Counted from the first letter of the stretch, positions 1 through 9,598 are shown. The stretch is DNA of 18,830 bases from Bacteroidota bacterium (GCA_029266015.1 JAJUFK010000011.1:1-18830); one strand, 5' to 3'. Numbers and translations: made by a program. The notes: a model not told the origin generated them from the letters alone.

Positions 1-1346
1 AATCCTTGCGAATTAAACAATTCTATAAGAGAAGCATTACGATAGGCGTATCTTACATATACAGGCTTTGCAACTTGTTTTGAACTAATTTCAATAGTTG
101 TTCCTTTAATTTTAGCATCAGCCGGTTTAAACATCATATTTTCACCGGCAATTTCAAAACCTGTAATTTTTGATTTTGCATTCAATCCTTGAGCATAGTC
201 AAATTGTATAGTTACCACATTTCCTTTTACTGTATGCGATTTATACAACGGACCTGAAACCGGGAATTGTGGTTTATTGTACACTTTATTGAGAGCTATA
301 TGAGCAAATCGTTTACCCACATCGTGTTTATTTGTAGGATGAATATTCATAGTATCGGCAGTGATATCGGCAGTAACAACCATTCCGGTATTTGGCAACG
401 ATAGTGTTTGGCGTTGAGCATTACGAATATCAGCTCCGCATGTAGGAGTTTCATTATAGGTAAAGGGCGCTATTTGAGCAAACAAGAAAGGGAAATTATA
501 TCCCCATGCCTGACGCCACGATTTAATAAGTTCCGGAAACAACACATGATACGTATCAGAGTTAGCCACATTAGTTTCGCCTTGATACCATAATACACCG
601 GCAATTTTAAAACGGGTAATAGGCTCAATCATCGCATTATATACACGAGCAGCCTCGCGTGGTCCCCACCCCATAACAGGAATTTTTTCGGCAGCTTCTG
701 CTAAAATTCTATTTGAACCTATTACCGATTCGGGAGTCCACACCTCGGCAGGTGTGCCGCCCCAACTCGCATTTACCAGACCTATTGGTACTTGTAATTC
801 CTTTTGTACTTCGCGAGCAAAAAAATATGCTACAGCACTGAAGTCTATCATAGTTTCTGGGGTGCAAACCGACCAATTACCTTTAACGTCAAAATTTGGA
901 CTTGAAGCAGTTCTGTGATTTACAGTAAAAAACCGAATATTTGGATACTGTGCGTTTGCTATTTCTTGTTTTGCATTGTCAATACCTAAACGAGCACTCC
1001 ACTCCATATTTGACTGACCTGAACACACCCATACTTCACCAAGCAACACATCGTTAATAACTATAGTTGTATAGCCTTTTACAGTAAGAGTATATGGACC
1101 TCCGGCTTTACCTGTTTTAAGAGTTACTTTCCAATTTGCTTGATTATTTGCAACGGTTTTTACCGTATCACCATTCCAACTGCCTACAACCGAAATTTGT
1201 TCATATGGTTTTCCCCACCCCCACACAGTAATTTCAGAATTTTGTTGAAGCACCATATGGTCTGCAAAAATTGAGGGTAACACTACATTAGCCTGAGCTA
1301 CTATCATACTTAAAATAAATAAACATACTGTAAATATCCGTTTCAT
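1..1346 (-). CDS. Sialate O-acetylesterase-family (SASA) carbohydrate esterase, 3' end missing
   Basis: Read from ATG at 1346 the frame is open to the window edge (448 codons), so the C-terminus, probably only a few tens of residues, is missing. Residues 1-19 form a signal peptide ending in AQA. Family motifs seen: GQSNMEW at 110-116 with the likely nucleophile Ser112, GGTPAEVWTP at 196-205, WYQGETN at 253-259, and DTMNIHP at 331-337 giving the likely catalytic His336. SGNH esterases of this family remove O-acetyl groups from sialic acids; many bacterial members instead serve plant or algal polysaccharides. Near a lyase, a beta-helix hydrolase and CBM proteins, a role in deacetylating a polysaccharide is the more likely inference. 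It lies 52 bp downstream of pflA on the same strand, with a promoter-like site between, so it may be its own transcript. Family assignment is firm; the substrate is not known. Confidence 0.93.
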   Translation of the reverse strand, partial: MKRIFTVCLFILSMIVAQANVVLPSIFADHMVLQQNSEITVWGWGKPYEQISVVGSWNGDTVKTVANNQANWKVTLKTGKAGGPYTLTVKGYTTIVINDVLLGEVWVCSGQSNMEWSARLGIDNAKQEIANAQYPNIRFFTVNHRTASSPNFDVKGNWSVCTPETMIDFSAVAYFFAREVQKELQVPIGLVNASWGGTPAEVWTPESVIGSNRILAEAAEKIPVMGWGPREAARVYNAMIEPITRFKIAGVLWYQGETNVANSDTYHVLFPELIKSWRQAWGYNFPFLFAQIAPFTYNETPTCGADIRNAQRQTLSLPNTGMVVTADITADTMNIHPTNKHDVGKRFAHIALNKVYNKPQFPVSGPLYKSHTVKGNVVTIQFDYAQGLNAKSKITGFEIAGENMMFKPADAKIKGTTIEISSKQVAKPVYVRYAYRNASLIELFNSQG

Positions 1347-1384
1347 AATTCTGTATTTATTCAGTTATATTAAATAAAGAAACA

Positions 1385-1392
1385 CAAATATA
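1385..1392 (-). promoter_or_regulatory. Possible Bacteroidetes -7 element for the esterase gene
   Basis: Read on the minus strand this is TATATTTG, an exact match to the Bacteroidetes -7 consensus TAnnTTTG, 38 bp before the esterase ATG. The nearest TTTG that could be a -33 element is 25 bp further upstream, inside the end of pflA, longer than the usual 19-21 bp spacing. AT-rich sequence makes chance matches common. Confidence 0.3.
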
Positions 1393-1398
1393 GTTTTT

Positions 1399-2133
1399 TT
1401 ATCCTATTTCTACCCTACAAAATTGACTTAAAATGTTACATACTTTTTGCATGTATGCTTCAACGGGAGCTTCTACATCATAGAGTGTATACTGCATATT
1501 CATCAGTTCCCATTTATGGTTACCATGACTATGGTAAGGCAATAATTGTAGTTTTTCTACATATTTGAGTGGTTGCACAAAATTGCACAACGCTTCTATA
1601 TAGTGTGGAGCATCGGTATAGCCCGGTACTACCACATAACGAATCCAATAGGGTTTGCAGGCTTGTTCTCGCATGCGAATAGATTCTATGTGAGCTTCAA
1701 ATAACGTGTGTGTCGTAATAGATTTGAAATGTTCGGCATCTAAGGCTTTTATGTCGAACAACACTAAATCGGCATGGTGTTGTAAAATTTCTTTCGTAAA
1801 TGAATTTTGGATTGTACCATTGGTATCAATTGCAACATGAATATTGTGCACATGTAATTTTTCAATGGCCGGTATCAACTGTTTGGCTTGCACCAATGGT
1901 TCGCCTCCCGAAAATGTAACACCGCCTTGTGTGCCAAAATATGGTTTCAACCGTATGGCTTGCGATACAATTTCGTGGCTTGAGATATCTGTGCCACCTT
2001 GGAGTGGAATAGTGTCTGCATTGTGACAGTATATACATTGTAGATTACAGCCTTGTAGAAATACAACCATGCGTATTCCCGGACCATCATGTGTACCAAA
2101 AGATTCGATTGAATGAACGCGTATAGTTTCCAT
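1399..2133 (-). CDS. pflA: Pyruvate formate-lyase activating enzyme (radical SAM)
   Basis: This 244-residue protein matches the length of known PflA enzymes (about 245). It carries the radical-SAM [4Fe-4S] cysteine motif C-x3-C-x2-C at Cys29, Cys33 and Cys36 (GCNLQCIYCHN) and the SAM-binding SGGEP at 75-79. The N-terminal SIESFGTHDGPGIR stretch is typical of glycyl-radical activases. The enzyme uses S-adenosylmethionine to install the glycyl radical on PflB. It follows pflB after 15 bp on the same strand, the classical pflBA operon order. The ATG at 2133 puts the conserved N-terminal motif in its expected place, and the stop is TAA. It acts in the cytoplasm under anaerobic conditions. Confidence 0.96.
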   Translation of the reverse strand: METIRVHSIESFGTHDGPGIRMVVFLQGCNLQCIYCHNADTIPLQGGTDISSHEIVSQAIRLKPYFGTQGGVTFSGGEPLVQAKQLIPAIEKLHVHNIHVAIDTNGTIQNSFTKEILQHHADLVLFDIKALDAEHFKSITTHTLFEAHIESIRMREQACKPYWIRYVVVPGYTDAPHYIEALCNFVQPLKYVEKLQLLPYHSHGNHKWELMNMQYTLYDVEAPVEAYMQKVCNILSQFCRVEIG

Positions 2134-2148
2134 GCGAAACGCTATACT

Positions 2149-4377
2149 CTATAAATGCTTGTGGAAAGAGCGGGTTATAACTTCAAGTTGTTGTTCGCGC
2201 GTTAGTCGCACAAAATTTACGGCATATCCCGATACACGAATGGTTAATTGCGGATATAATTCGGGATAATCCATTGCATCGAGGAGGGTTTGCTTGTCGA
2301 GTACATTTACATTGAGGTGCTGTGCATCGAAGCTAAAATATCCATCGAGTAATTGTACCAAATTAGTAATTCGTTGTTCCAAGGTAGAACCCAATGACTG
2401 CGGAATCATCGACACCGTATTAGAAATACCGTCTTTGGCATATTCATAATCTATTTTTGCAACAGAATTCAGTGACGCTATCAAACCTTTGGTGTCGCGT
2501 CCGTGCATAGGATTGGCACCGGGAGCAAATGCTACACCTTTTGCTCTACCATCGGGCGTAGCACCAGTTTTTTTGCCATACATTACATTTGAAGTTATGG
2601 TAAGCACCGACATAGTAGGCGTAGCATTTTTATATACAGGTAATTTCTGTAATTCGTCATTAAACATTCGAACCACTTCGCAGGCAATAGAATCTACTCT
2701 ATCATCATCGTTTCCGTATTTCGGAAAATCACCTTCAATTTTGAAATCTACGGTAAGTCCGTCTTCGTTGCGAATAGGTTTTACTTTAGCATATTTAATA
2801 GCCGAAAGAGAATCGGCAACTATAGATAAGCCAGCAATTCCATATGCAATATTAATCTTAGGATTTGTGTCAATCAATGCCATTTGAGCCTTTTCGTAGT
2901 AATACTTATCGTGCATATAATGTATTACATTCATGGCTTCGTTGTATACGCGAGCCACTTCGTGCATAGCAGTTTTAAAATTCTTCATTACTACATCGTA
3001 GTCTAAATATTGACTATCAATATATGGAATTTCATGTACCATTTGAGTACCTGTATATTCACAACGGCCACTGTTGAGAGCAAGCAACAATGTTTTTGCA
3101 AGGTTAGTTCGAGCTCCAAAAAATTGAATTTGTTTGCCCAGTTCTTGCAACGACACACAACACGCAATACCATAATCATCACATTCAGTAGAGGGACGCA
3201 TTACATCGTCGTTTTCGTATTGAATTGATGACGTTTCTATCGATACTTTTGCACAATATTCGCGAAAAGCCTGTGGTAACTGTTTAGACCATAGTATGGT
3301 AATATTTGGTTCAGGAGAAGGACCTAAATTATACAAGGTATGTAAAAAACGGAACGATGTTTTAGTAACTTTTGTTCTGCCATCGATAAACATGCCTCCA
3401 ATAGATTCGGTTACCCACGTAGGATCGCCGGCAAAAATTTGATTATATGATTCCATTCGCAAGTGGCGAACCATGCGAAGTTTCATTACAAATTGGTCAA
3501 TATATTCTTGTGCTTCTGATTCGGTAATAATTCCTAATTGTAAGTCGCGTTCTATATAAATATCAAGAAACGACGAAACACTACCAAGCGACATTGCAGC
3601 ACCGTCTTGTTCTTTAACGGCAGCAAGATATGCCATATAGGTCCACTGTACAGCTTCTTTGGCATTTTCGGCAGGACGAGATAAATCAAGACCATATAAC
3701 TCCCCCATTTCAATCATTTCTTCTAATGCCTTAATTTGAGAAGCAACCTCTTCGCGCAATCGAATAACCTCATCGGTCATAGGTCCTACTATGGAAGACA
3801 AATCTTGTTTTTTAGCTTCTATAAGCCTACTAATACCATATAATGCTACACGACGATAATCGCCTATAATCCTACCGCGTGCATAATTATCGGGCAATCC
3901 GGTGATAAAACCAAACGTTCTGAATTTTTTAATCTCATCGGAATATACATCAAACACCCCATCATTATGAGTTTTTGCATATTTTTCGAAATAATCGGTA
4001 ACAGTTTTACTTGGTTTTAGTCCGTGCTCTGCTAAAGCTCGTTGAACCAATTTGAAACCCCCAAAGGGTTTCATGGCACGTTTCAGTAATTCATCGGTTT
4101 GTAAACCAACTATTACTTCATATTCTTTATCAATATAGCCGGCTTTAAAAGCAGTCATACTTGAAACTATTTCAGTATCAACTGCACGTAAACCATTGCG
4201 TTGCCGCTCTTCGGCAAGAGCTTGTTTACAAATATTCCAAAGATGAATTGTACGATGAGTTGGAGGCTGCAAAAATTCGTGGGTTCCAAAATATGGTGTA
4301 ATATTTTGAGCAACAAAGTCTTTTACCTCAATTGTGTCTGTCCATACCCCAGATTTAAAAGCAGTTTCTACCAGCAT
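2149..4377 (-). CDS. pflB: Formate C-acetyltransferase (pyruvate formate-lyase)
   Basis: The 742-residue length fits PflB (about 760). The catalytic cysteine pair is Cys406-Cys407 in DYGIACCVS, and the glycyl-radical motif RVSGYAVNF near the C-terminus puts the radical on Gly717. The cysteine pair adjacent in sequence distinguishes true PFL from glycerol dehydratase or choline lyase relatives, which have one Cys. The reaction converts pyruvate and CoA to acetyl-CoA and formate in anaerobic mixed-acid fermentation. It requires PflA, encoded immediately downstream. The gene is intact from ATG at 4377 to TAG at 2149. The 100 bp upstream region contains TTGTT/AACAA dyads that could bind a Crp/Fnr-type regulator, but this is not shown. 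It probably starts its own transcript, as the upstream neighbour is an unrelated surface protein. Confidence 0.97.
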   Translation of the reverse strand: MLVETAFKSGVWTDTIEVKDFVAQNITPYFGTHEFLQPPTHRTIHLWNICKQALAEERQRNGLRAVDTEIVSSMTAFKAGYIDKEYEVIVGLQTDELLKRAMKPFGGFKLVQRALAEHGLKPSKTVTDYFEKYAKTHNDGVFDVYSDEIKKFRTFGFITGLPDNYARGRIIGDYRRVALYGISRLIEAKKQDLSSIVGPMTDEVIRLREEVASQIKALEEMIEMGELYGLDLSRPAENAKEAVQWTYMAYLAAVKEQDGAAMSLGSVSSFLDIYIERDLQLGIITESEAQEYIDQFVMKLRMVRHLRMESYNQIFAGDPTWVTESIGGMFIDGRTKVTKTSFRFLHTLYNLGPSPEPNITILWSKQLPQAFREYCAKVSIETSSIQYENDDVMRPSTECDDYGIACCVSLQELGKQIQFFGARTNLAKTLLLALNSGRCEYTGTQMVHEIPYIDSQYLDYDVVMKNFKTAMHEVARVYNEAMNVIHYMHDKYYYEKAQMALIDTNPKINIAYGIAGLSIVADSLSAIKYAKVKPIRNEDGLTVDFKIEGDFPKYGNDDDRVDSIACEVVRMFNDELQKLPVYKNATPTMSVLTITSNVMYGKKTGATPDGRAKGVAFAPGANPMHGRDTKGLIASLNSVAKIDYEYAKDGISNTVSMIPQSLGSTLEQRITNLVQLLDGYFSFDAQHLNVNVLDKQTLLDAMDYPELYPQLTIRVSGYAVNFVRLTREQQLEVITRSFHKHL

Positions 4378-4419
4378 TCAATTCAATTTAAATTCGGGTT
4401 AAATATACAGTGATATTTA

Positions 4420-4470
4420 TTGTTGAATTAACAATTACGAAAATAAATAATAACAATTTGTTGACAAAAC
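4420..4470. promoter_or_regulatory. TTGTT/AACAA dyads upstream of pflB
   Basis: Three short inverted repeats cluster 43-93 bp before the pflB ATG: TTGTT-N5-AACAA at 4420-4434, AACAA-T-TTGTT at 4452-4462, and TTTGT-TG-ACAAA at about 4459-4470. The first resembles the half-site arrangement of Crp/Fnr-family operators, plausible for an anaerobic gene. A weak -7-like TATATTTA (minus strand) sits at 4400-4407. All arms are only 5 bp and the region is very AT-rich, so this is suggestive only. Confidence 0.2.
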
Positions 4471-4477
4471 ATAAATG

Positions 4478-7400
4478 CTAATTACAGATTAATTTTTGAG
4501 CTGTAAATGTATTACCATGTTGCACATATACATAATATGCTCCTTTGGGGAGAGTAATATTATGAATAGTTGGAGAATAAAAATTCTGACGATACATCAC
4601 TTGTCCCTGTAAAGAAATAATTTCAATAAAATCAATATTTTTAATAATTTCATCTTTAAATTTAAATTCAATATATTTTTTAGATTTATTATAAAAAATT
4701 ACATTTTGATTTGAAAATTTCGGTTGCTTTTCAATTGTAATTACTTTAGAATATGAATAATTACCATCAAAATCTGTTTGTTTCAATCTATAATAAATTA
4801 TTCCTTCCAAATTTTCAAAATCTACTACCAGATATTCTCTTAAATTATTAGAACTACCAGCTCCGTCAACTTTTTTAATAGTAACCCAATTGATACCATC
4901 TATTGATCGTTCTAGAGTAAAAAAGTCATTATTTGTTTCGGTTGCAGAAATCCATTCTATGGTAGTTTTATCAATTTCTGTAAATGCATTAAAATCGATT
5001 AATTCAATAGGAAGCGGAGCATTGATACCATCTGAAGCAGTCCAGTCAGAAAAGCTGGAAATACCAGTTGTTGATAACATATTTGTAGCAGCATCACTTG
5101 AGGTAAGAACAGGAGACCAAGTAGCTCTTGAATCTATTGATTTATATATCATAAGATTTGTTTCGGAGTGTCCAATTATTTCATGGTCGAAATATGAAAA
5201 TACGAGTGTTGCATCGAGTCCTGCATCAGTAAATGGTTCTATGGTAAAATATCGTGTGATGCTTTCATTTCCTTCTATGCCGATACAACTTGTTCCGGTA
5301 ACACGAGTAACAACTGTAGAATTATTGTTAAAATTGTTTTCTGTAATTTCTACACCTATCCCTCCAAACGAATTCGTAATTCCATTCATTAAAGGTCTTG
5401 TTGTTTTTACTTTACCCAATACATAGGAGCTAGGAGCGGTTGTCGAAGGTGTTGCTTCAATAATGCTTGCATTTGCTCCTAATACAATTTCATAAATATC
5501 TGTATTGAGAATTCCATTCATCATAGTTAATGTTCCATTTACGACAATGTTACCACCCATAATAGCTCCCGATGCATTGTTGATAGTTAAATTATAAAAA
5601 GAAACAGCAGGAATTGTTTGCTGCCCACTGCCTAATAATACAATCCCATTTGAATTAGGAATAAATGTTCCTGCACTTGTAAAATTACCATAAATATTTA
5701 CAATAGAATTTGCCCCATCGAGTGTTCCTGCAGAAATAGATAAATTATTTACTGTTACCGTATTATTGGCAAAAATAAGTGAGTTGGTTCCATTTTTAGT
5801 AACATGTTGATTATTCGAAATTGTACCTGAAAGTGTAATTTGATTGTTTGTGGTTATTGTTGTTGCACCCGAAAGATAAATATCACCCGCGAATGAAGCC
5901 GCTGTGGCACTGCTGTTGTAAAGTGCACCACTCGAAGAATATCCGGTGCCAATGATATTTAGAGCTTCGGTATTAGAATAATTAATTCCGTTTAAATCAA
6001 GTGCAGCACCTGAACCAATTGTTGTCCCTGCTGCTGTTGAACCTAACGCTGAAGCATTGTTTAAACGAAGAATACCATTATTTACAGTTGTTAGTCCGGT
6101 ATAAGTATTCGTGCCAGAAAGTGTAAGAATACCTGTTCCATTTTTTGTGATTGTTCCAGTAGATGTTCCAATAATACTTTCGATAGTTATATTATATGAC
6201 CCATCCACAGTTAAATCGTAGGTAGCTCCCGTAATTGTACCGGTATGAGTTAGAGAAATATGTCCTGCAGTTGCAACAATGAAACTCGATGAACCTAATG
6301 TTATTAAACCTGCAAATGTAGCAGCTGTAGAACTTGAATTTTTCAATGCTCCTCCATTCGAAATTCCTGATCCGTTTATGGTAAGCGGTTCTGCAGTTGT
6401 ATAATTTTGTCCATTTAAATCTAAAACTGCACCTGAAGCTATGGAAGTTCCTCCATCTATAGCGCCAAGAGCTGTGGTACTACCAAGTTTTAATGTACCG
6501 GCACTTACAGTCATAGAACCTTTCCATAAATTATTACCAGAAAGAGTAAGCGTGCCGGTATTAGATTTTGCAATATTAAGGTATTGATTATTATCTGCAT
6601 TACCTATTATTTGCCCACTAAATTCACAATCGAAACTATTATTAATAGTTAGTTTTGCTGTTGTACCGCCATTAGTGGTTATAATAGAACCACTGCCCGT
6701 TAATGAACCAATAGTTTCATTATTACTAGCAAAACCAGCACGACCGTTCACTTCCAAAAAAGCTCCTGAAGCTATAAATACATTGGTACCATTGGGTAAT
6801 TGAGTTATTTCACTTGGAAGATCACCTCCCCCTAAAGCAAGCGTACCTGTACTTATTGTAGTGCTACCACTATATGCTTGTTGCCCTCTTATTAATAATC
6901 TAGCACTACCTATTTTTGTAATTGAAATAGTTCCTGTTGTATTCATTATAACTCCAGAAAATGTTGTTGAAGAATTATTTCCTCCAATAGTTAGCATGGG
7001 GGTACCTCCAGCAGAAACATTGTCAATTGTTCCAATTCCTGCTGTAGTATTAGTTATAGAACCAACAGTTTCGCTAAAACCATTCAAATCTAACGTGCCA
7101 TTTATTATCACTGCACTTGCATCTGGTATTACCCCTGCTGCACCTAGTTTTAAAGTGCCTGCACTAATTGTTGTAGAACCTGAATACGTATTCCCCCCAC
7201 TAATTGTTTGTACCCCTGTTCCGGTTTTTTTAAAAGCAATAGTTCCAGATGAGTTTTTTATAATGCCTGAAAATGAAGTTGACATATTGTTAAAACCACT
7301 AGTAAGCGTATATGTTCCAACTCCCAAAGTATTGTCTATAAATCCAGAACCTGCGATAGAGCCAACTGTTTCGCTATACCCATATAAATCTAAAGTACCA

Positions 7401-9598
7401 TTAACGGTAACTGCGCTACCATCGGGGATTACACCAGTAGCACCCAAACGTAATGTGCCGGCATCAACTAAAGTGGAACCTGTGTAAGTGTTTGCTCCTG
7501 AAATTGTCCAAGTTCCGGTACCGTATTTTTTTATATTTGCAGCAGGAAATCCATTATCGATTAATATACCACTAAATGTTCCATTACCTGTGCCACTTAA
7601 AATTAATCCTCTGTTTGTAACAATTGGTGAAACATTTCCTGTAATTGTAAGAGAACCACCGTCAACACGAAACCGAGAATCGCCACCACCTGAATTTAAT
7701 GTAATAGGACCTGCAATAGTATTATTACCAGCTTCATTTATAACCCCACCATATGTACCTGTACTAACACTAATATTAAATCCTATATTTGAAGCTATAG
7801 AAATATCACCACCACTTCCATCAAGTCGCAAACTTGGTTGTCCTGCGGTTCCATTATACATTATTATAGTTTTAGGTCCTAAACCTAAACCATTTGAATG
7901 TTGAATACGAATACCACCCATTGTAATTTGGACATTACCACCAAATGTATTATTTGCCGATAAAAGGGTTACATTATCTAAAGCTGTATTTATTGTAATA
8001 CCTTCAGAACCACTTATTACATTGGTAAATTGTGTATTACCGCTACCTGTTACTGTAATACGAAGACCTCCGTTAGCTATGGTACCACTCAATACTAATG
8101 TTGTAGCGGTATTATTTGTTATAGTAGGAGCTGCTGTGTTAAATGTAATGTTATTTTGTATAGTCATAGTACCACTTGTAGTATTTGTAGTAATAGCACT
8201 CGCACCTCCACTTAACTCTATACTATTTCCTGATAATGTGAAATTTGAAGCTCCCGATGAAAATGAAATAGATTTAAAACTTGTACCCGCCGTATAATCA
8301 TTATACGGAGATGTACGAGTAAAACCCTGAAAAATTAAATCCTCACCTGTAGATGGCGCAACATCGGTACTCCAGTTTTCAGGAGTTGACCAATTGTTAT
8401 CACTTCCTCCACCGTCCCAAGTTTTGGTGCAATATGAAGAATTTACGGTAACTGTATTTGTTGCACATGATGTAGAATTAGCTTGTCCCGAACGCATTAC
8501 ATAATAATTTGTAGTTGTTGTAGGTGAAACGTTTGCTGTTGTACCATGACCTACAACTAGCCCTGCACCAAAAGCAATATAATCTATAAGTATGGTAGCT
8601 CCCGATTGTGTTGCATAATCAAACCGCCAACCCGTAATATTACTATTGAGCCAATTTGCATGTGTTGACATATCTACATTTACTATTCTCCATGTGTTAT
8701 CACTAATTGTTGCGGCTTCAACAACTTGTGCACTATTAGCAGCAGAATATAATGCATTTGTAAAATAGATTTGTAAATTTCCTGCTGTCCCCGATGTTAC
8801 TTTATATCTTATTTGAATATATTTATATGTATTGGGATCAAATGAACCAATTGAATACATACTTATATATGGGTCATTACTTGTTGTTGTAAGTTCAAGT
8901 ACTCCTGTCATGCATGAATTAATTGTTGTACCTGAAACTATGGAAGGTTGTGTAAACCATTCGTTAATATAGGCTCTGCCGCAAGCTCCCGAGAACCAAT
9001 GTAAATCTGCATTTGAACCAGATGTTCCACCTACACTAGTAAGTTTAGTAGTGTTTCCCGAACAAATATTTGTAGTGCCTGTAATACTAGTTGGTGCTGT
9101 ACTTGATGTAAGTGTTTGACCAACTCCCACATAATCTATATAAAAAGAATGTGTCGACGAAGTTTCATTTTTTAAGGTATATGATTTTATCTGTGATTTG
9201 TCAACGCCACCTGAATTTAAATCAAAAACAACTTGATTCCATGTGTTTTGAGTTAATGCTTGAGCTGATGATTCAACATACGTCCAACTTGCTCCATAAT
9301 TTAAAGCTATTTTTACAGAAACGCTGGCTTCGGCAGTATATACATACATGATAAGATAATCGTAACCACTCCAATTTCTATCAATATCAATTCCGCAATG
9401 ACTCCATGCTGGAATGTCAACGGTAATTGATCCAGTACCTTCGTATTTTTGAGCAGTAGAAAATGTTGATGTATTTGATTTTGTCCACGATTCGTTTGAA
9501 GTGTTGAATCCGTGTAACGCATTTGTAATAATGATTTGAGAATGTGCGTAATTACAATAAGAAAGAATAATACTAAAAAGTAAATATTTAAATTTCAT
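4478..9598 (-). CDS. Large type IX-secreted surface protein with autotransporter-type beta-strand repeats
   Basis: The 1706-residue protein starts with a signal peptide (1-21, ending AHSQ). In order it shows: a galactose-binding-like beta-sandwich (about 24-160); an Ig-like domain split in two (about 167-207 and 347-387) around a second carbohydrate-binding-like beta-sandwich (208-346); a linker with WDGGGSDNNWSTPENW (about 393-409); a long beta-helical region with at least five repeats of the GTLTLSGxNTYTGxTTVxxGTL type (about 690-1240); a 'choice-of-anchor'-like region with SFSDWTASDG; then a type IX (Por) tail with a LERSIDG...YRLKQTDFDG segment and a C-terminus reading LPKGAYYVYVQHG...AQKLICN. 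The repeats are those of passenger domains in type V autotransporters, but there is no outer-membrane barrel; export would use SprA/PorV. It probably acts at the cell surface in adhesion or glycan binding. No catalytic domain was recognised. The intergenic gaps (184 bp upstream, 100 bp downstream) suggest a separate transcript. Confidence 0.9.
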   Translation of the reverse strand: MKFKYLLFSIILSYCNYAHSQIIITNALHGFNTSNESWTKSNTSTFSTAQKYEGTGSITVDIPAWSHCGIDIDRNWSGYDYLIMYVYTAEASVSVKIALNYGASWTYVESSAQALTQNTWNQVVFDLNSGGVDKSQIKSYTLKNETSSTHSFYIDYVGVGQTLTSSTAPTSITGTTNICSGNTTKLTSVGGTSGSNADLHWFSGACGRAYINEWFTQPSIVSGTTINSCMTGVLELTTTSNDPYISMYSIGSFDPNTYKYIQIRYKVTSGTAGNLQIYFTNALYSAANSAQVVEAATISDNTWRIVNVDMSTHANWLNSNITGWRFDYATQSGATILIDYIAFGAGLVVGHGTTANVSPTTTTNYYVMRSGQANSTSCATNTVTVNSSYCTKTWDGGGSDNNWSTPENWSTDVAPSTGEDLIFQGFTRTSPYNDYTAGTSFKSISFSSGASNFTLSGNSIELSGGASAITTNTTSGTMTIQNNITFNTAAPTITNNTATTLVLSGTIANGGLRITVTGSGNTQFTNVISGSEGITINTALDNVTLLSANNTFGGNVQITMGGIRIQHSNGLGLGPKTIIMYNGTAGQPSLRLDGSGGDISIASNIGFNISVSTGTYGGVINEAGNNTIAGPITLNSGGGDSRFRVDGGSLTITGNVSPIVTNRGLILSGTGNGTFSGILIDNGFPAANIKKYGTGTWTISGANTYTGSTLVDAGTLRLGATGVIPDGSAVTVNGTLDLYGYSETVGSIAGSGFIDNTLGVGTYTLTSGFNNMSTSFSGIIKNSSGTIAFKKTGTGVQTISGGNTYSGSTTISAGTLKLGAAGVIPDASAVIINGTLDLNGFSETVGSITNTTAGIGTIDNVSAGGTPMLTIGGNNSSTTFSGVIMNTTGTISITKIGSARLLIRGQQAYSGSTTISTGTLALGGGDLPSEITQLPNGTNVFIASGAFLEVNGRAGFASNNETIGSLTGSGSIITTNGGTTAKLTINNSFDCEFSGQIIGNADNNQYLNIAKSNTGTLTLSGNNLWKGSMTVSAGTLKLGSTTALGAIDGGTSIASGAVLDLNGQNYTTAEPLTINGSGISNGGALKNSSSTAATFAGLITLGSSSFIVATAGHISLTHTGTITGATYDLTVDGSYNITIESIIGTSTGTITKNGTGILTLSGTNTYTGLTTVNNGILRLNNASALGSTAAGTTIGSGAALDLNGINYSNTEALNIIGTGYSSSGALYNSSATAASFAGDIYLSGATTITTNNQITLSGTISNNQHVTKNGTNSLIFANNTVTVNNLSISAGTLDGANSIVNIYGNFTSAGTFIPNSNGIVLLGSGQQTIPAVSFYNLTINNASGAIMGGNIVVNGTLTMMNGILNTDIYEIVLGANASIIEATPSTTAPSSYVLGKVKTTRPLMNGITNSFGGIGVEITENNFNNNSTVVTRVTGTSCIGIEGNESITRYFTIEPFTDAGLDATLVFSYFDHEIIGHSETNLMIYKSIDSRATWSPVLTSSDAATNMLSTTGISSFSDWTASDGINAPLPIELIDFNAFTEIDKTTIEWISATETNNDFFTLERSIDGINWVTIKKVDGAGSSNNLREYLVVDFENLEGIIYYRLKQTDFDGNYSYSKVITIEKQPKFSNQNVIFYNKSKKYIEFKFKDEIIKNIDFIEIISLQGQVMYRQNFYSPTIHNITLPKGAYYVYVQHGNTFTAQKLICN
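5870..7520 (-). repeat. Tandem autotransporter-associated beta-strand (PATR-like) repeats
   Basis: At least five protein-level units are visible in the 1706-residue protein, beginning near nt 7515, 7215, 6905, 6550 and 6135. Each opens with a G-x-x-T-I/L-S-G-x-N-x-Y/W-x-G core, continues with an AGTLxLG strand, and ends in xLDLNG. A sixth degenerate unit (SANNTFGGNVQI) lies near nt 7960. The units have diverged in DNA, so this is an old repeat array. Confidence 0.8.
8561..8977 (-). other. Carbohydrate-binding-like domain inserted inside an Ig-like domain
   Basis: Residues 208-346 of the 1706-residue protein form a beta-sandwich-like domain related by eye to the 'WDF...EGWN' domains of the 1495-residue neighbour (shared pattern: SNDPYI..., YKYIQIRYKV, NWLNSNITGWRFD, ILIDYIAFG). 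It sits between LHWFSGACG and LVVGHGTTANVSPTTTTNYY, which elsewhere in Bacteroidetes proteins are contiguous parts of one Ig-like domain. Confidence 0.55.

Noticed and set aside
2489..2887. 132-codon plus-strand open frame within pflB
   Set aside because: It lies fully inside the well-supported pflB and shows no family features.
6861..7487. Open frame of 208 codons on the plus strand inside the 1706-residue gene
   Set aside because: It is antisense to the PATR-like repeats; its Pro/Val/Ile-rich composition comes from reading the repeats backwards, and the minus-strand frame has signal peptide, domains and sorting tail.
8022..8297. Plus-strand open frame rich in Val/Ala/Leu that looks like a membrane protein
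   Set aside because: Also antisense to the Ser/Thr/Asn/Gly-rich repeat region; hydrophobicity is an artefact of the complement.
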